Assembly: GCA_964580575.1 (NCBI GenBank)
Contig: CAZOLJ010000010.1
Coordinates: 1-64,000, forward strand
Direction of reading: 5' to 3'
DNA: 64,000 nucleotides
Origin: CAVPDE01 sp964580575
Lineage (GTDB): Bacteria; Desulfobacterota; DSM-4660; Desulfatiglandales; HGW-15
A program made the translations under genes and the position numbers. The notes below the pieces were generated by a model. The model was not told the origin of the DNA. It ran no database searches and saw only the letters and a list, made by a program, of their open reading frames with translations. Position 1 is the first letter of the stretch. The number at the start of each line of letters is the position of its first letter. This document shows positions 16,812 through 25,625 of this stretch, in pieces.

Positions 16812-18581
16812 ATGGCGGCAGTGGATTTGACCATTGAAATATGCGGGATGTCGGGGGACGGAACCATTGCGGCTGGTGGAATCCTCAACGAAGCCATGTC
16901 CAGGGCCGGTCTCTCCGTGCTGGCTTTTGATTCCTACCCGGCTGAAATCAGAGGGTTCGGCCGCTGCGTCACCCATTCGAGAGTCGGCGATCAGGAAATG
17001 CGGGCGTTGAGCGATAAGACCCACGTGCTGATTTCGCTGGATGACAAGGAATCTCAGTCGCGGATCCCTTTTCTTGCAAAAGAGGCGGTGATTATTTTCG
17101 ACAGCAAGCCCCCGTCCTACGTGGAGGAAGGGACATCCATTGCAGCTCATGTGGAGCCTGATTCGCTGCTCTTCGGCATGCCTTTCTCCGACCTGGCCGC
17201 AGCAGCATCGGGAAGCACGAGGGGCAGGAACCTGACTGCGCTGGGCGGCTTTGCCGCTATCTTCGGCATCCCCCCACAGCACTTCCAGGAAATCATCGCG
17301 AAGAAATTCAAGGCCAAGGGCGACAGGGTCTTGGAGGTCAACCTCAAGAGCTTTGATGCGGGGTTCCGCTATGCCTCAGAAACGTTCAAGGAAAGAGAAC
17401 CGCCTGCTCTCACATTGCCGGAACCGGAGAAAGAGGAAAAGATCCTGATCTCCGGGAATGAAGCGGTGGGGCGTGCGGCCCTTGATGCAGGGCTCAAGCT
17501 CTACTTCGGCTATCCCATTACGCCGGCGACACCGATCATGGAGTATTTGGCCAAGACTTTGCCGGGACGGGGAGGAAGAGTGGTGCAGATGGAGGATGAG
17601 ATTGCCTCCATCGGCGCGGTGCTGGGAAGCTTCTTTGCAGGGAAAAGGGCCATGACAGCCACTTCAGGCCCTGGGTTTGCCCTGATGACGGAGCTCATCA
17701 CCCACGGGGTCATGTCTGAAACGCCGGCCGTCATTATCAACGCCCAAAGAGGCGGACCTGCCACGGGCCTGCCGAGCAAGACCGAGCAGTCTGACTTGCA
17801 GGCAGCGGTCTTCGGCGGGCCGGGGGATTCGGCTAGAATCGTCATCGCGCCCACCAACGTGAGGGAGTGCTATGAGTTCACCCTGATGAGCTTTCAGCTG
17901 GCTGAGCGATATCAGACGCCGGTCATCGTGCTCACGGACTTTTTTCTCAACAACCGTGTCGAAAAGGTTAACCTCATTGCAGCGTCGGCAGCTCAGCGAG
18001 CCGACTGGAACCTCTATCCCGATGAATCGAGCAGGGGGCGCTACGAGCGTTACAAAGTTACGGAATCCGGGATTTCCCCCAGAGCAATACCTGGCACAGA
18101 GGGGTGTCTTTTCGATGCCACAGGACTGGAACACACTGAAAAAGGGAGACCTGATTACTCCTCCGAGATCCATTCAAAGATGACGGAAAAGCGGCATCGG
18201 AAAATCCAAGGGGCCTTGAAGGATCTGCCGGAGCCGCTTGAATTCTCCTCCGGTGGAACCATGGATGTGGGGGTGATCGCCTGGGGATCGACTTTCGGGT
18301 CAGCCCTTGAGGCGGTATTGACAGCTCAACGGGAAGGCATGAAGGTGGGGGCGTTAAAGGTCGTGAGCCTTTTTCCGTATCACGCCGAAGTCATCCGGAC
18401 CTTCATGAAAAAATGCAAAGAGATTCTGATTCCGGAACTGAATTACGAAGGCCAGCTCGCTAACCTGATCGGGCATCTTTATGGAAAAGACGTGGTCAGG
18501 CTCAACCGGACAACCGGAATGCCGATGTCACCGAGCCTGATACTTGAAAAGATAGAATCACTGGTGGAGTCAAAAGGATAG
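16812..18581 (+). CDS. 2-oxoacid:ferredoxin oxidoreductase, fused gamma-alpha subunit
   Basis: This enzyme oxidatively decarboxylates a 2-oxoacid, most likely 2-oxoglutarate given the TCA neighbours, and passes electrons to ferredoxin. Residues 1-190 are the gamma (KorC-like) domain, with EICGMSGDGTIAAGGIL at the start. Residues from about 210 are the alpha domain (FGYPITPATPIMEYLAK, MEDEIASIGAVLGSFFAGKR, ATSGPGFALM). This gamma-alpha fusion is common in 2-oxoglutarate-type enzymes. No ferredoxin-like delta subunit is encoded; the Fe-S flavoprotein at 14059 may replace it. The beta subunit is separated by a hairpin repeat block. Confidence 0.88.
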   Translation: MAAVDLTIEICGMSGDGTIAAGGILNEAMSRAGLSVLAFDSYPAEIRGFGRCVTHSRVGDQEMRALSDKTHVLISLDDKESQSRIPFLAKEAVIIFDSKPPSYVEEGTSIAAHVEPDSLLFGMPFSDLAAAASGSTRGRNLTALGGFAAIFGIPPQHFQEIIAKKFKAKGDRVLEVNLKSFDAGFRYASETFKEREPPALTLPEPEKEEKILISGNEAVGRAALDAGLKLYFGYPITPATPIMEYLAKTLPGRGGRVVQMEDEIASIGAVLGSFFAGKRAMTATSGPGFALMTELITHGVMSETPAVIINAQRGGPATGLPSKTEQSDLQAAVFGGPGDSARIVIAPTNVRECYEFTLMSFQLAERYQTPVIVLTDFFLNNRVEKVNLIAASAAQRADWNLYPDESSRGRYERYKVTESGISPRAIPGTEGCLFDATGLEHTEKGRPDYSSEIHSKMTEKRHRKIQGALKDLPEPLEFSSGGTMDVGVIAWGSTFGSALEAVLTAQREGMKVGALKVVSLFPYHAEVIRTFMKKCKEILIPELNYEGQLANLIGHLYGKDVVRLNRTTGMPMSPSLILEKIESLVESKG

Positions 18582-18720
18582 AGATGCAAGTAGCGTGATG
18601 CAGGTAGCGTGATGCAGGTAGCAGGTTGCATGTCGCAGGTTGCAGGTCGATAAAACCCAAAGACTGATTCTGATGCTTTTTCAACAAGCAACAAGCGACC
18701 TGCAACATGCGGCCCGCACG
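18582..18720. repeat. Intergenic 'gcaggtagcaggttgca' repeat block, copy 1
   Basis: Reiterated words gatgcaggtagc, gcaggttgcaggtc and variants run from the stop of the alpha subunit, answered near 18689-18715 by the complementary caacaagcgacctgcaacatg. A hairpin can form. The same vocabulary recurs at 21774-21890. Confidence 0.75.
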
Positions 18721-18774
18721 AAGACAGAGCCTGTGAGATCAAGAGCAGCTCATGAATCATTGAGAGGCTGAGAG

Positions 18775-19575
18775 ATGAAAACCTCCGGTAAAGTGCTTGC
18801 CGAACAGGTCAGGAAGATCGAAGAATCGAAAGTGTTCTCCATTCGATCGCCCAACCTGCCGACCTGGTGTCCCGGCTGCGGGTACTTCGGGATTCACCAG
18901 GGTTTGAACAATGCCATTGAGCGGCTGGAACTCCCTCATCACAAGATCGTCGTTGTTTCAGGAATAGGATGCGCAGGACGCTATCCGTTTTTTACAGACA
19001 CCTACGGCCTTCACACGGTTCACGGAAGGACCCTCCCCGTATCAACGGGAGTGAAACTCGCCAATCCTGAACTCACGGTTTTTGCCGTAGGAGGAGACGG
19101 CGACGGCCTGGGGATCGGAGGAGGTCATCTGCCTCACATTGCGAGGAGGAACGTGGACGTCAATTACCTTCTCTTTGACAACTCGATCTACGGCCTCACC
19201 AAGGGCCAGCCTTCGCCCAGCTCCCCTGTGGGTTTCAAAACAAAGGTTTCGCCTCAGGGCAGCCAGGAGGCTCCGCTGAATGCCACGCTCCTTGCTCTAT
19301 CCTACGGCGCCTCCTTTGTAGCAAGGCTTTTTGCAGGAGACCCGGAGGGCATCACGAACGCCCTGATCCAAGGGATAGGGCGCAAGGGGTTTTCTTTTTT
19401 TCACGTGTACACCTCCTGCGTTACTTTTGACAAGGAGTACAAGACATGGGACCATCTCAAACAGTGGGTTCACCCTCTCCCTGCAGCGCACGATCCCACG
19501 GATCGCAAACAGGCGATCAACGAGGCACTGGAGGACCAGTTTAGTTTGGGAATTCTGTATAAAAGAATGGAGTAA
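18775..19575 (+). CDS. 2-oxoacid:ferredoxin oxidoreductase beta subunit
   Basis: The thiamine-diphosphate-binding subunit that partners the gamma-alpha protein encoded upstream. WCPGCGYFGIHQ near residue 30 gives the N-terminal conserved cysteines, GIGCAGRYPFF follows, and the TPP/Mg motif reads VGGDGDGLGIGG with the companion NSIYGLTKGQPSP. At 266 residues it is typical of KorB-like subunits (about 270-300). The ATG has GAGAGGCTGAGAG upstream. Confidence 0.9.
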   Translation: MKTSGKVLAEQVRKIEESKVFSIRSPNLPTWCPGCGYFGIHQGLNNAIERLELPHHKIVVVSGIGCAGRYPFFTDTYGLHTVHGRTLPVSTGVKLANPELTVFAVGGDGDGLGIGGGHLPHIARRNVDVNYLLFDNSIYGLTKGQPSPSSPVGFKTKVSPQGSQEAPLNATLLALSYGASFVARLFAGDPEGITNALIQGIGRKGFSFFHVYTSCVTFDKEYKTWDHLKQWVHPLPAAHDPTDRKQAINEALEDQFSLGILYKRME

Positions 19576-19760
19576 GGGAAGAATAGAGTAATGGTAACGA
19601 ATGAATGGAGTAATGGAGTGTTGGAGTGATGGAGCCATGCGTTAACGCCAAGAGCAAGTCGTCAAGTCTCCCCTTCTTGAGGTCCCTGCGCAGTACTCCA
19701 ATACTCCACTACTCCAGTGCTCCATTCCTGCATTACTCCAACACTCCATCACTCCAACGA
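19576..19760. repeat. Intergenic 'ggagtaatggagtg/cactccattactcc' block, copy 1
   Basis: Words such as ggagtaatggagtgttggag run from 19600 and are answered by actccaatactccactactc and further ctcca words at 19694-19758. The two sides are reverse complements in vocabulary and can form a long imperfect stem. A second copy lies at 37796-37880. The 214-base gap holds no gene. Confidence 0.8.
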
Positions 19761-19789
19761 GCATAGAAGCTCGATGAAAGGATTAGGTC

Positions 19790-21730
19790 ATGCCCAAGAA
19801 TCTGACTCACAAAATCCTTGAAGCCCATCTTGTTGGAGGCAAACTTGTTCCAGGTGAAGAAATCGGGATACGCATCGACCACACCCTTCTACAGGATGCC
19901 ACAGGCACGGTGGCCATGCTGGAGTTCGAGTCCCTGGGAATTGACTCGGTGAAAGTTGAAGTCGCGGCCCAGTACGTGGACCACAACCTTCTGCAAACGG
20001 ACAACAAGAATGCCGATGACCACCGGTATCTTCAGACCGCGTGTGCGCGATATGGAATCCATTTCAGCCCGGCAGGGAACGGCATTTCACACCAGGTTCA
20101 CATGGAACGTTTCGGGGTCCCGGGCAAAATCATCCTTGGGTCGGACAGCCACACGCCGGGGGCGGCAGGGGTGTCCATGCTGGGCATCGGAGCCGGAGGG
20201 CTGGACGTGGCACTGGCCATGGCCGGCCGGCCTTACCATCTTCCCTGCCCAAAGGTCCTGGGAGTGAAGCTCACCGGAACTCTGCCGGATTGGGTAAGCG
20301 CCAAAGACGTGATCCTGGAGATGCTGCGCCGCTATGATGTGAAGGGGTGCGTCGGCAAGATCGTCGAATACTATGGGCCGGGGGTCAGGAGCCTGTCTGC
20401 GACTGACCGTGAAACCATTGGGAACATGGGAACCGAACTTGGTGCTACAGGAACCGTCTTTCCGGCCGATGAAAACACTCGCGCCTATTTGGAAGCTCAG
20501 GGCAGAGGAGAGGCGTACCGGGAACTTCGTGCGGACGAAGGCGCTCCTTATGACGAGCATGCGGAGATCGATCTCTCCTCCCTTGAACCGCTGATCGCCT
20601 GTCCTTCTTCTCCGGGCAACGTAGTCCCTGTGAGGGAAGTGGCCGGCATCAAAGCAGATCAAGTGATCATCGGAAGCAGTGTGAACTCTTCCTTCCGGGA
20701 CCTCATGGTGGTTGCCAAAATCATGGAAGGCAGGCATCGTCATCCGGATACCTCCCTGCACATCAATCCGGGAAGCAACCAGGTCCTTGAGAATGTTGCG
20801 CATGAAGGAGGCCTGGGCTTGCTTCTTCGCGCAGGCGCTCGCATTCACCAGTCCGGCTGCCTGGGATGCATCGGCATGGGCCAGGCGCCCGGCACAGGGC
20901 AGGTGAGCCTCCGCACTTTTCCGCGAAATTTTCCGGGCCGCTCCGGCACCAAGGATGACCGCGTCTATCTCTGTTCTCCGGAGACAGGAGCCGCGGCTGC
21001 TCTTAAGGGGGTGATCACAGATCCCAGGGACCTGGACAAAGAGATGAGCTATCCAGGAATCACAGATCCCAAGAAATATCTCGTGGACAAGGAGTCCATC
21101 ATTTCGCCCTTAGAGGAACTTCGCAAAACCGAAGTCGTGAGAGGCCCCAACATCAAGCCGTTGCCGAAGATGGACCCGCTTCCTGACACGCTGGAGGGGG
21201 ATGTCGTGATCAAGGTAGGCGACAACATCTCTACGGACACGATCATGCCGGCGGGGAGCAAGGTGCTTCCTCTTCGATCCAACATCGAGGCGATCAGTGA
21301 GTTCGTTTTTTACCAGATTGATCCCAAGTTTTATGAAGCGAGCAAGGAGGCAGGCAGCGTCGTTGTCGTGGGAGGCGAAAACTACGGCCAGGGTTCAAGC
21401 CGAGAGCATGCGGCCCTGGCGCCACGCTATCTGGGAGTTCGCGTGAAAATCGCCAAGAGCTTTGCAAGAATTCACAAGGCCAACCTGTGCAACTTCGGGA
21501 TCCTACCCCTGGTTCTCAAAGATCCTAAAGACTATGATCGTTTCAGCAGAGGGTCTCGCGTCGTCCTCCCCGGAGTCCGTGATCGCATTGCCAAAGGGGA
21601 AAAGGAAATCCCTGTGGAGGTGAACGGGCATCGCGTGATCACCCTTCTCGACGTCTCGGAGAGACAGCGCAAACACCTGCTGGCCGGCGGAACGTTGAAT
21701 GCTGTGAAACGGGAGTTGGAGAGGGCATAG
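19790..21730 (+). CDS. Aconitate hydratase, short (LeuC-LeuD-like) type
   Basis: This enzyme isomerises citrate and isocitrate in the TCA cycle using a [4Fe-4S] cluster. At 646 residues it is the short aconitase type related to isopropylmalate isomerase, with the swivel domain (ENYGQGSSREHAALAPRYLG) at the C-terminus. Cluster residues C357 and C360 are visible in SGCLGCIGMG. The place where GSCTNS normally supplies the first cluster cysteine reads GSSVNSS, with S297 instead of Cys. The ATG follows AAAGGAT. It lies in a TCA gene row between the 2-oxoacid oxidoreductase and citrate synthase. An isopropylmalate or homoaconitase role is less likely from context. Confidence 0.85.
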   Translation: MPKNLTHKILEAHLVGGKLVPGEEIGIRIDHTLLQDATGTVAMLEFESLGIDSVKVEVAAQYVDHNLLQTDNKNADDHRYLQTACARYGIHFSPAGNGISHQVHMERFGVPGKIILGSDSHTPGAAGVSMLGIGAGGLDVALAMAGRPYHLPCPKVLGVKLTGTLPDWVSAKDVILEMLRRYDVKGCVGKIVEYYGPGVRSLSATDRETIGNMGTELGATGTVFPADENTRAYLEAQGRGEAYRELRADEGAPYDEHAEIDLSSLEPLIACPSSPGNVVPVREVAGIKADQVIIGSSVNSSFRDLMVVAKIMEGRHRHPDTSLHINPGSNQVLENVAHEGGLGLLLRAGARIHQSGCLGCIGMGQAPGTGQVSLRTFPRNFPGRSGTKDDRVYLCSPETGAAAALKGVITDPRDLDKEMSYPGITDPKKYLVDKESIISPLEELRKTEVVRGPNIKPLPKMDPLPDTLEGDVVIKVGDNISTDTIMPAGSKVLPLRSNIEAISEFVFYQIDPKFYEASKEAGSVVVVGGENYGQGSSREHAALAPRYLGVRVKIAKSFARIHKANLCNFGILPLVLKDPKDYDRFSRGSRVVLPGVRDRIAKGEKEIPVEVNGHRVITLLDVSERQRKHLLAGGTLNAVKRELERA

Positions 21731-21773
21731 AATCAATGATCGGGCTGTTCCCGAAGTTTAACCCGAGGGAAGT

Positions 21774-21890
21774 AGCATGCAGCAGGTCGGACGTTGCAGG
21801 TCGCAGGTAGGGAATTGATGCAGCGTTGGAGCCGAAGCCTTGAGGCGGTTCTACGTGCAACCTGCAACTGGCAACCTGCTGCTTGAGAGA
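21774..21890. repeat. Intergenic 'gcaggtcgcaggt' repeat block, copy 2
   Basis: agcatgcagcaggtcggacg and ttgcaggtcgcaggtag are answered at 21855-21888 by acgtgcaacctgcaactggc and caacctgctgctt. Same family as 18582-18720. It fills the gap between aconitase and citrate synthase. Confidence 0.75.
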
Positions 21891-21964
21891 GTCAACAAAG
21901 CAAGTTTCCATTGGCTCAGCAACAACTAGAGCAATGACCTGTGAAGGGTCGCGCGGAGGTCACC

Positions 21965-23146
21965 ATGGCCCAGACGGTTGTTATGAAAAACACGGGATTG
22001 CGGGGAATCACGGTTGCCGATACCAAGATCAGCTTCATTGATGCTGAACAGGGTGTCCTGATCTATCGCGGCTATCGGATCGAAGAGCTCGCCGAAAGAT
22101 CAACCTTTGCGGAGGTCGCTTACCTGCTCCTGAACGGATCCCTGCCCGGCCCAGAAGAGCTCCGAAAGTTCGAGAAAGAGGTGACGGCCGCAAGGGATGT
22201 CCCGACTTATGTGTACTTCTGCATGCAGGACTGGCCCAAAGGAGCAAAACCCATGGATGTCCTCCAGGCTTGCGTCCCTGTGCTCGCCATGGCGGACCCG
22301 GAACTTGCAGAGGAGAGCAGGGAGGCCAATGTCCGGATGGCGATCCGGCTGATCGCTCGAGTGCCGGTGGTGGTTGCGGCGTGGCATCGCATCCGAAACG
22401 GGCTGGAGCCCCTCGCTTCAGACCCGAGCCTTTCTCACACGGCAAATTTCCTCTGGCTGCTCCACGGGAAAAGACCGGATGCGAAAACCGCCAGAGACCT
22501 GGACGTGTGCCTCATTCTTCACGCGGACCACACGTTCAACGCTTCGACCTTTGCCTGTCGCGAGGTGGTATCCACCCGGGCCCACATGTATGCTGGGGTT
22601 GCCGCGGGGATCGGAGCGCTATCCGGAAGCCTGCACGGGGGCGCCAATGCGGAGGTGATGAAGATGCTCCTGGAGCTGAAGTCCGAGAAGGACATCCCAG
22701 GTTGGGTGAAGGCCAGGCTGGATAAGGGAGACAGGATCATGGGCATGGGCCATGCGGTCTACAAGACCATGGACCCCAGGGCAAGATTCCTCAAAGACAT
22801 GGCGTATCGGATAGGCAAAAAGACCGGACAGAGCCGATGGCACGAGCTGTCCACGCAAATCGAAACAGCCGGGCTGGAAGAGTTCAGGAAGAGAGGGAAG
22901 ACGGAGATTCAGCCCAACGTGGATTTCTTCAGCGCGCCCGTTTACCACATGATGGGCATTCCCAGGGACTTGATGACACCGATTTTTGCGATCTCCAGAA
23001 CGGCAGGGTGGTGCAGCCACATCATTGAGGAGAAATTTGCCGAAGCCCAGGAAAAGCCGGCTCTTTACAGGCCGCAGGCGGAGTATGTGGGCCAGTACTG
23101 CGGGCTCATGGGGTGTGAGTACTCTCCTCCTGAAGACAGAACCTGA
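21965..23146 (+). CDS. gltA: Citrate synthase
   Basis: Condenses acetyl-CoA and oxaloacetate to citrate. The active-site residues are visible: His in SGSLHGGANAEV, His in MGMGHAVYKTMDPRA, and Asp in NVDFFSAPVYHMMG. At 393 residues it belongs to the shorter citrate/2-methylcitrate synthase type. The ATG at 21965 is preferred because CGGAGG lies about five bases upstream; an in-frame GTG at 21941 is the alternative. It lies within the TCA gene row, which argues for citrate rather than methylcitrate. Confidence 0.9.
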   Translation: MAQTVVMKNTGLRGITVADTKISFIDAEQGVLIYRGYRIEELAERSTFAEVAYLLLNGSLPGPEELRKFEKEVTAARDVPTYVYFCMQDWPKGAKPMDVLQACVPVLAMADPELAEESREANVRMAIRLIARVPVVVAAWHRIRNGLEPLASDPSLSHTANFLWLLHGKRPDAKTARDLDVCLILHADHTFNASTFACREVVSTRAHMYAGVAAGIGALSGSLHGGANAEVMKMLLELKSEKDIPGWVKARLDKGDRIMGMGHAVYKTMDPRARFLKDMAYRIGKKTGQSRWHELSTQIETAGLEEFRKRGKTEIQPNVDFFSAPVYHMMGIPRDLMTPIFAISRTAGWCSHIIEEKFAEAQEKPALYRPQAEYVGQYCGLMGCEYSPPEDRT

Positions 23147-23160
23147 TTCACCGAAACTAA

Positions 23161-23275
23161 CTTCCCCTCCCCCGGTGGGAGGGGATAAAGGGGAGGGGGA
23201 AATACGGAGAGTGATAAGTATTGGCAACCTTCACCACCCCCACCCTTGCCCTCCCCCATCAAGGGGGAGGGAATT
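23161..23275. repeat. Intergenic 'cctccccc/gggggagg' palindromic block, copy 1
   Basis: cttcccctcccccggtggga...ggggataaaggggagggggaa is followed by cacccccacccttgccctccccc...aagggggagggaattc. Several nested C/G-rich hairpins can form. Related blocks occur at 29313-29357, 35321-35370 and 46512-46630. Confidence 0.8.
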
Positions 23276-23346
23276 CTTGCGTTGCCCTGCCTCTATGGAC
23301 AGAGTTTTTATGTGGAGCTGAAGCCTTGCAGTGAAAGGATCTTTCC

Positions 23347-24738
23347 ATGAAGTATCGTATCGAACAGGACAGCATGGGTGAAGTGAGGGTGCCTGAGGAA
23401 GCCTACTATGGGGCGCAGACCCAGCGGGCCAAGGAGAACTTCTCCATCAGCATCCTGCGGCTCCCGCCCTGCTTCATCAAGGCCATTGCTCTGATCAAGA
23501 AACATGCGGCGCAAGTGAATTCCGAGCTCCAACGGCTCGATACTCGGCTCAGCCAAAGCATCGTGACCGCGGCCCAGGAAGTTTTTGAAGGCAAGCTCGA
23601 TGATCAATTCGTTGTGGATGTGTTCCAGACCGGGTCGGGCACGTCCACCAACATGAATGTCAACGAGGTGGTTGCAGGCAGGGCCAACGAACTCCTCACC
23701 GGAAAGCGGGGAGGGAAATCGCCGGTGCACCCCAACGATCACGTGAACCTGGGACAGTCGAGCAACGACGTGATCCCCTCGGCAATTCACATCGCCGCGC
23801 TCCTTGAAATCAGAAATCAACTCCTCCCGGCTTTGGATCTGCTCCGCAAAGAACTGGAAGAAAAGAGCGTGGCTTTTCGCCACATCAGAAAGATTGCCCG
23901 CACTCATCTGCAGGACGCGGTTCCCATGACTTTGGGCCAGGAATTCAGCGGATACGCAAGACAGGCGGAACTGGGGATCGACCGGCTGCGCGGCGTGGAG
24001 GAAAGGCTCTCGGAGCTGGCTCTGGGAGGGACCGCGGTGGGGAATGGTCTCAACGCCCATCCTCAGTTTGCCTCAAGAGTGATCGCCTCTATCTCCCGAG
24101 AGACAGGATTTGCCTTCAGGGAAGCAAAAAACCACTTTGAAGCTCAAGCGGCTCAGGACGCGGTGGTGGAAACGAGCGCAGCACTGAAGATCATCGCGGT
24201 CAGCCTAGTCAAGATAGCGAACGACATCCGATGGCTGGCATCCGGACCGCGCTGCGGGATCGGAGAGATCACCATCCCTTCCCTTCAGCCCGGTTCGTCG
24301 ATCATGCCGGGAAAGGTCAACCCTGTGATTCCGGAGATGGCGCTGCAAGTTTCAGCCCAGGCGATCGGCAATGACGCCGTCATCACCCAGGGAGGGCAGG
24401 CAGGAAATTTTGAACTGAATGTCATGCTTCCTCTGATGGCCTACGACCTGATCCAGTCCATTCAGTTGCTCTCAGGAGCTGCGCGAGCGCTAGGTGAGAA
24501 ATGCATCCGGGGGATTGAAGCCAACGAGGAGAAGTGTGCTTCAAACCTGGAGCAAAGCCTTGCTCTGGCGACTGCTTTTGTCCCGGCCATCGGCTACGAC
24601 AGAGCGGCTTCCCTGGCCAAAGAGGCTTATGAAAAGAAAAAGACGATACGTGAAGTAGCTCTGGAGAAGCGGGTGTTGTCTGAAGAGGAGATTCGGAAGA
24701 TACTGGATAAGATGGTGGGAAAAGATGAAACGCGCTGA
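23347..24738 (+). CDS. fumC: Fumarate hydratase, class II
   Basis: Interconverts fumarate and malate without metal. The family signature GSSIMPGKVNP is at about residue 317, with QTGSGTSTNMNVNEV near 96 and HPNDHVNLGQSSND near 130. The 463-residue length is standard for FumC; aspartase (about 470) is the closest alternative. The ATG has GAAAGGATC upstream. It completes the TCA cluster together with malate dehydrogenase at 8321. Confidence 0.92.
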   Translation: MKYRIEQDSMGEVRVPEEAYYGAQTQRAKENFSISILRLPPCFIKAIALIKKHAAQVNSELQRLDTRLSQSIVTAAQEVFEGKLDDQFVVDVFQTGSGTSTNMNVNEVVAGRANELLTGKRGGKSPVHPNDHVNLGQSSNDVIPSAIHIAALLEIRNQLLPALDLLRKELEEKSVAFRHIRKIARTHLQDAVPMTLGQEFSGYARQAELGIDRLRGVEERLSELALGGTAVGNGLNAHPQFASRVIASISRETGFAFREAKNHFEAQAAQDAVVETSAALKIIAVSLVKIANDIRWLASGPRCGIGEITIPSLQPGSSIMPGKVNPVIPEMALQVSAQAIGNDAVITQGGQAGNFELNVMLPLMAYDLIQSIQLLSGAARALGEKCIRGIEANEEKCASNLEQSLALATAFVPAIGYDRAASLAKEAYEKKKTIREVALEKRVLSEEEIRKILDKMVGKDETR

Positions 24739-24773
24739 TCGCGCCCCAGGTTTTTACCATCGAGAAGAACTTC

Positions 24774-25625
24774 TCAGGAACGGCGTCTGAAGAGGCTCGC
24801 CAGGACCGCGGAAATTCCCGGTGAGGCTATCTCCCACGTCGCTTGCACGTAGGGCAGGAAAGGCACAGCCCCCCACTTGCGCTTGAAAAAGCCGATCCCT
24901 TCGTTGACCGCCAGCCCCAGGTTCATCTTCGTATGGCCGCGCTCTTTCGCCTCTTCCAGAAGTTGAGCCAGAAGAAGGTCTGTCGCACCCGGCGGGGCTA
25001 TCCCGGGATCCCTGAAGGAAAACATGTAGAAAGCCGTGGCTAGGCCGGCGTACTCCCCAACAGAGAGGGCGGCCAATCGTCCGTCGGCCAGACGAGCCGA
25101 GACAAGCAAGCTGCTTGAGGACTCGGCCAAATAGCGGGGAAGTCTTTTATAAATGTGCCGGATGCCGGCCGCAAACGAGCGCTCGTTCAGGTACCGGTGG
25201 ACAAGGGCCGCGTGATCCTCTCCCCATGCGCCCCCTCGCTCCACGGTGAGCTCCCGGCCCGCGCGGCGGAGAAGGTTTCTTGTTTTTTGGCCCGGCGGCG
25301 ACACCGGCACCGGGAGAGAATAGTACCAGTCCTCTTCGATTGCAGCGCTCTTGGGCGCCTGGGGCGGACGGGCCGGACCGATGACCGTGATGCGGCGGAG
25401 CCCTGGAAGACGAAGCGCCAGGCTGACCGCTTCCGCCATGGCCCCTGTGTCTTTGGGATCGTGCAGCGGATACCCCACAAGCACCACTTCCCCTTCCCTT
25501 TCATAGCCCACGCAAGGCCCCAGCATCCGGGGCTTCACATCGGACACGGCGCAGACGTAAGGGATCACCTGCTCAGGCGTCTGGGCTTGAGCGGTGACTC
25601 CCGCGAACTGTCCGGGCACGATCAT
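24774..25625 (-). CDS. GNAT-fold acyltransferase-like protein, paralogue of the 25622 gene
   Basis: A 283-residue protein whose C-terminal half resembles FemAB/GNAT-fold aminoacyl- or acyltransferases: KMNLGLAVNEGIGFFKRKWG near residue 240 and a preceding LLLAQLLEEAKERGH helix. The same pattern (HLGLGVNEGIRRFKTKWGG) occurs in the N-terminal part of the gene just upstream, so the two are tandem paralogues. The ATG at 25625 has AGGAGG six bases before it and overlaps the upstream stop, showing translational coupling; a longer reading frame upstream is spurious. The substrate is unknown. Confidence 0.75.
   Translation of the reverse strand: MIVPGQFAGVTAQAQTPEQVIPYVCAVSDVKPRMLGPCVGYEREGEVVLVGYPLHDPKDTGAMAEAVSLALRLPGLRRITVIGPARPPQAPKSAAIEEDWYYSLPVPVSPPGQKTRNLLRRAGRELTVERGGAWGEDHAALVHRYLNERSFAAGIRHIYKRLPRYLAESSSSLLVSARLADGRLAALSVGEYAGLATAFYMFSFRDPGIAPPGATDLLLAQLLEEAKERGHTKMNLGLAVNEGIGFFKRKWGAVPFLPYVQATWEIASPGISAVLASLFRRRS

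Noticed and set aside
19576..19760. Possible CRISPR-like or tandem-repeat array
   Set aside because: The units are words of 4-8 bases arranged as two complementary halves, without constant repeats separated by unique spacers.
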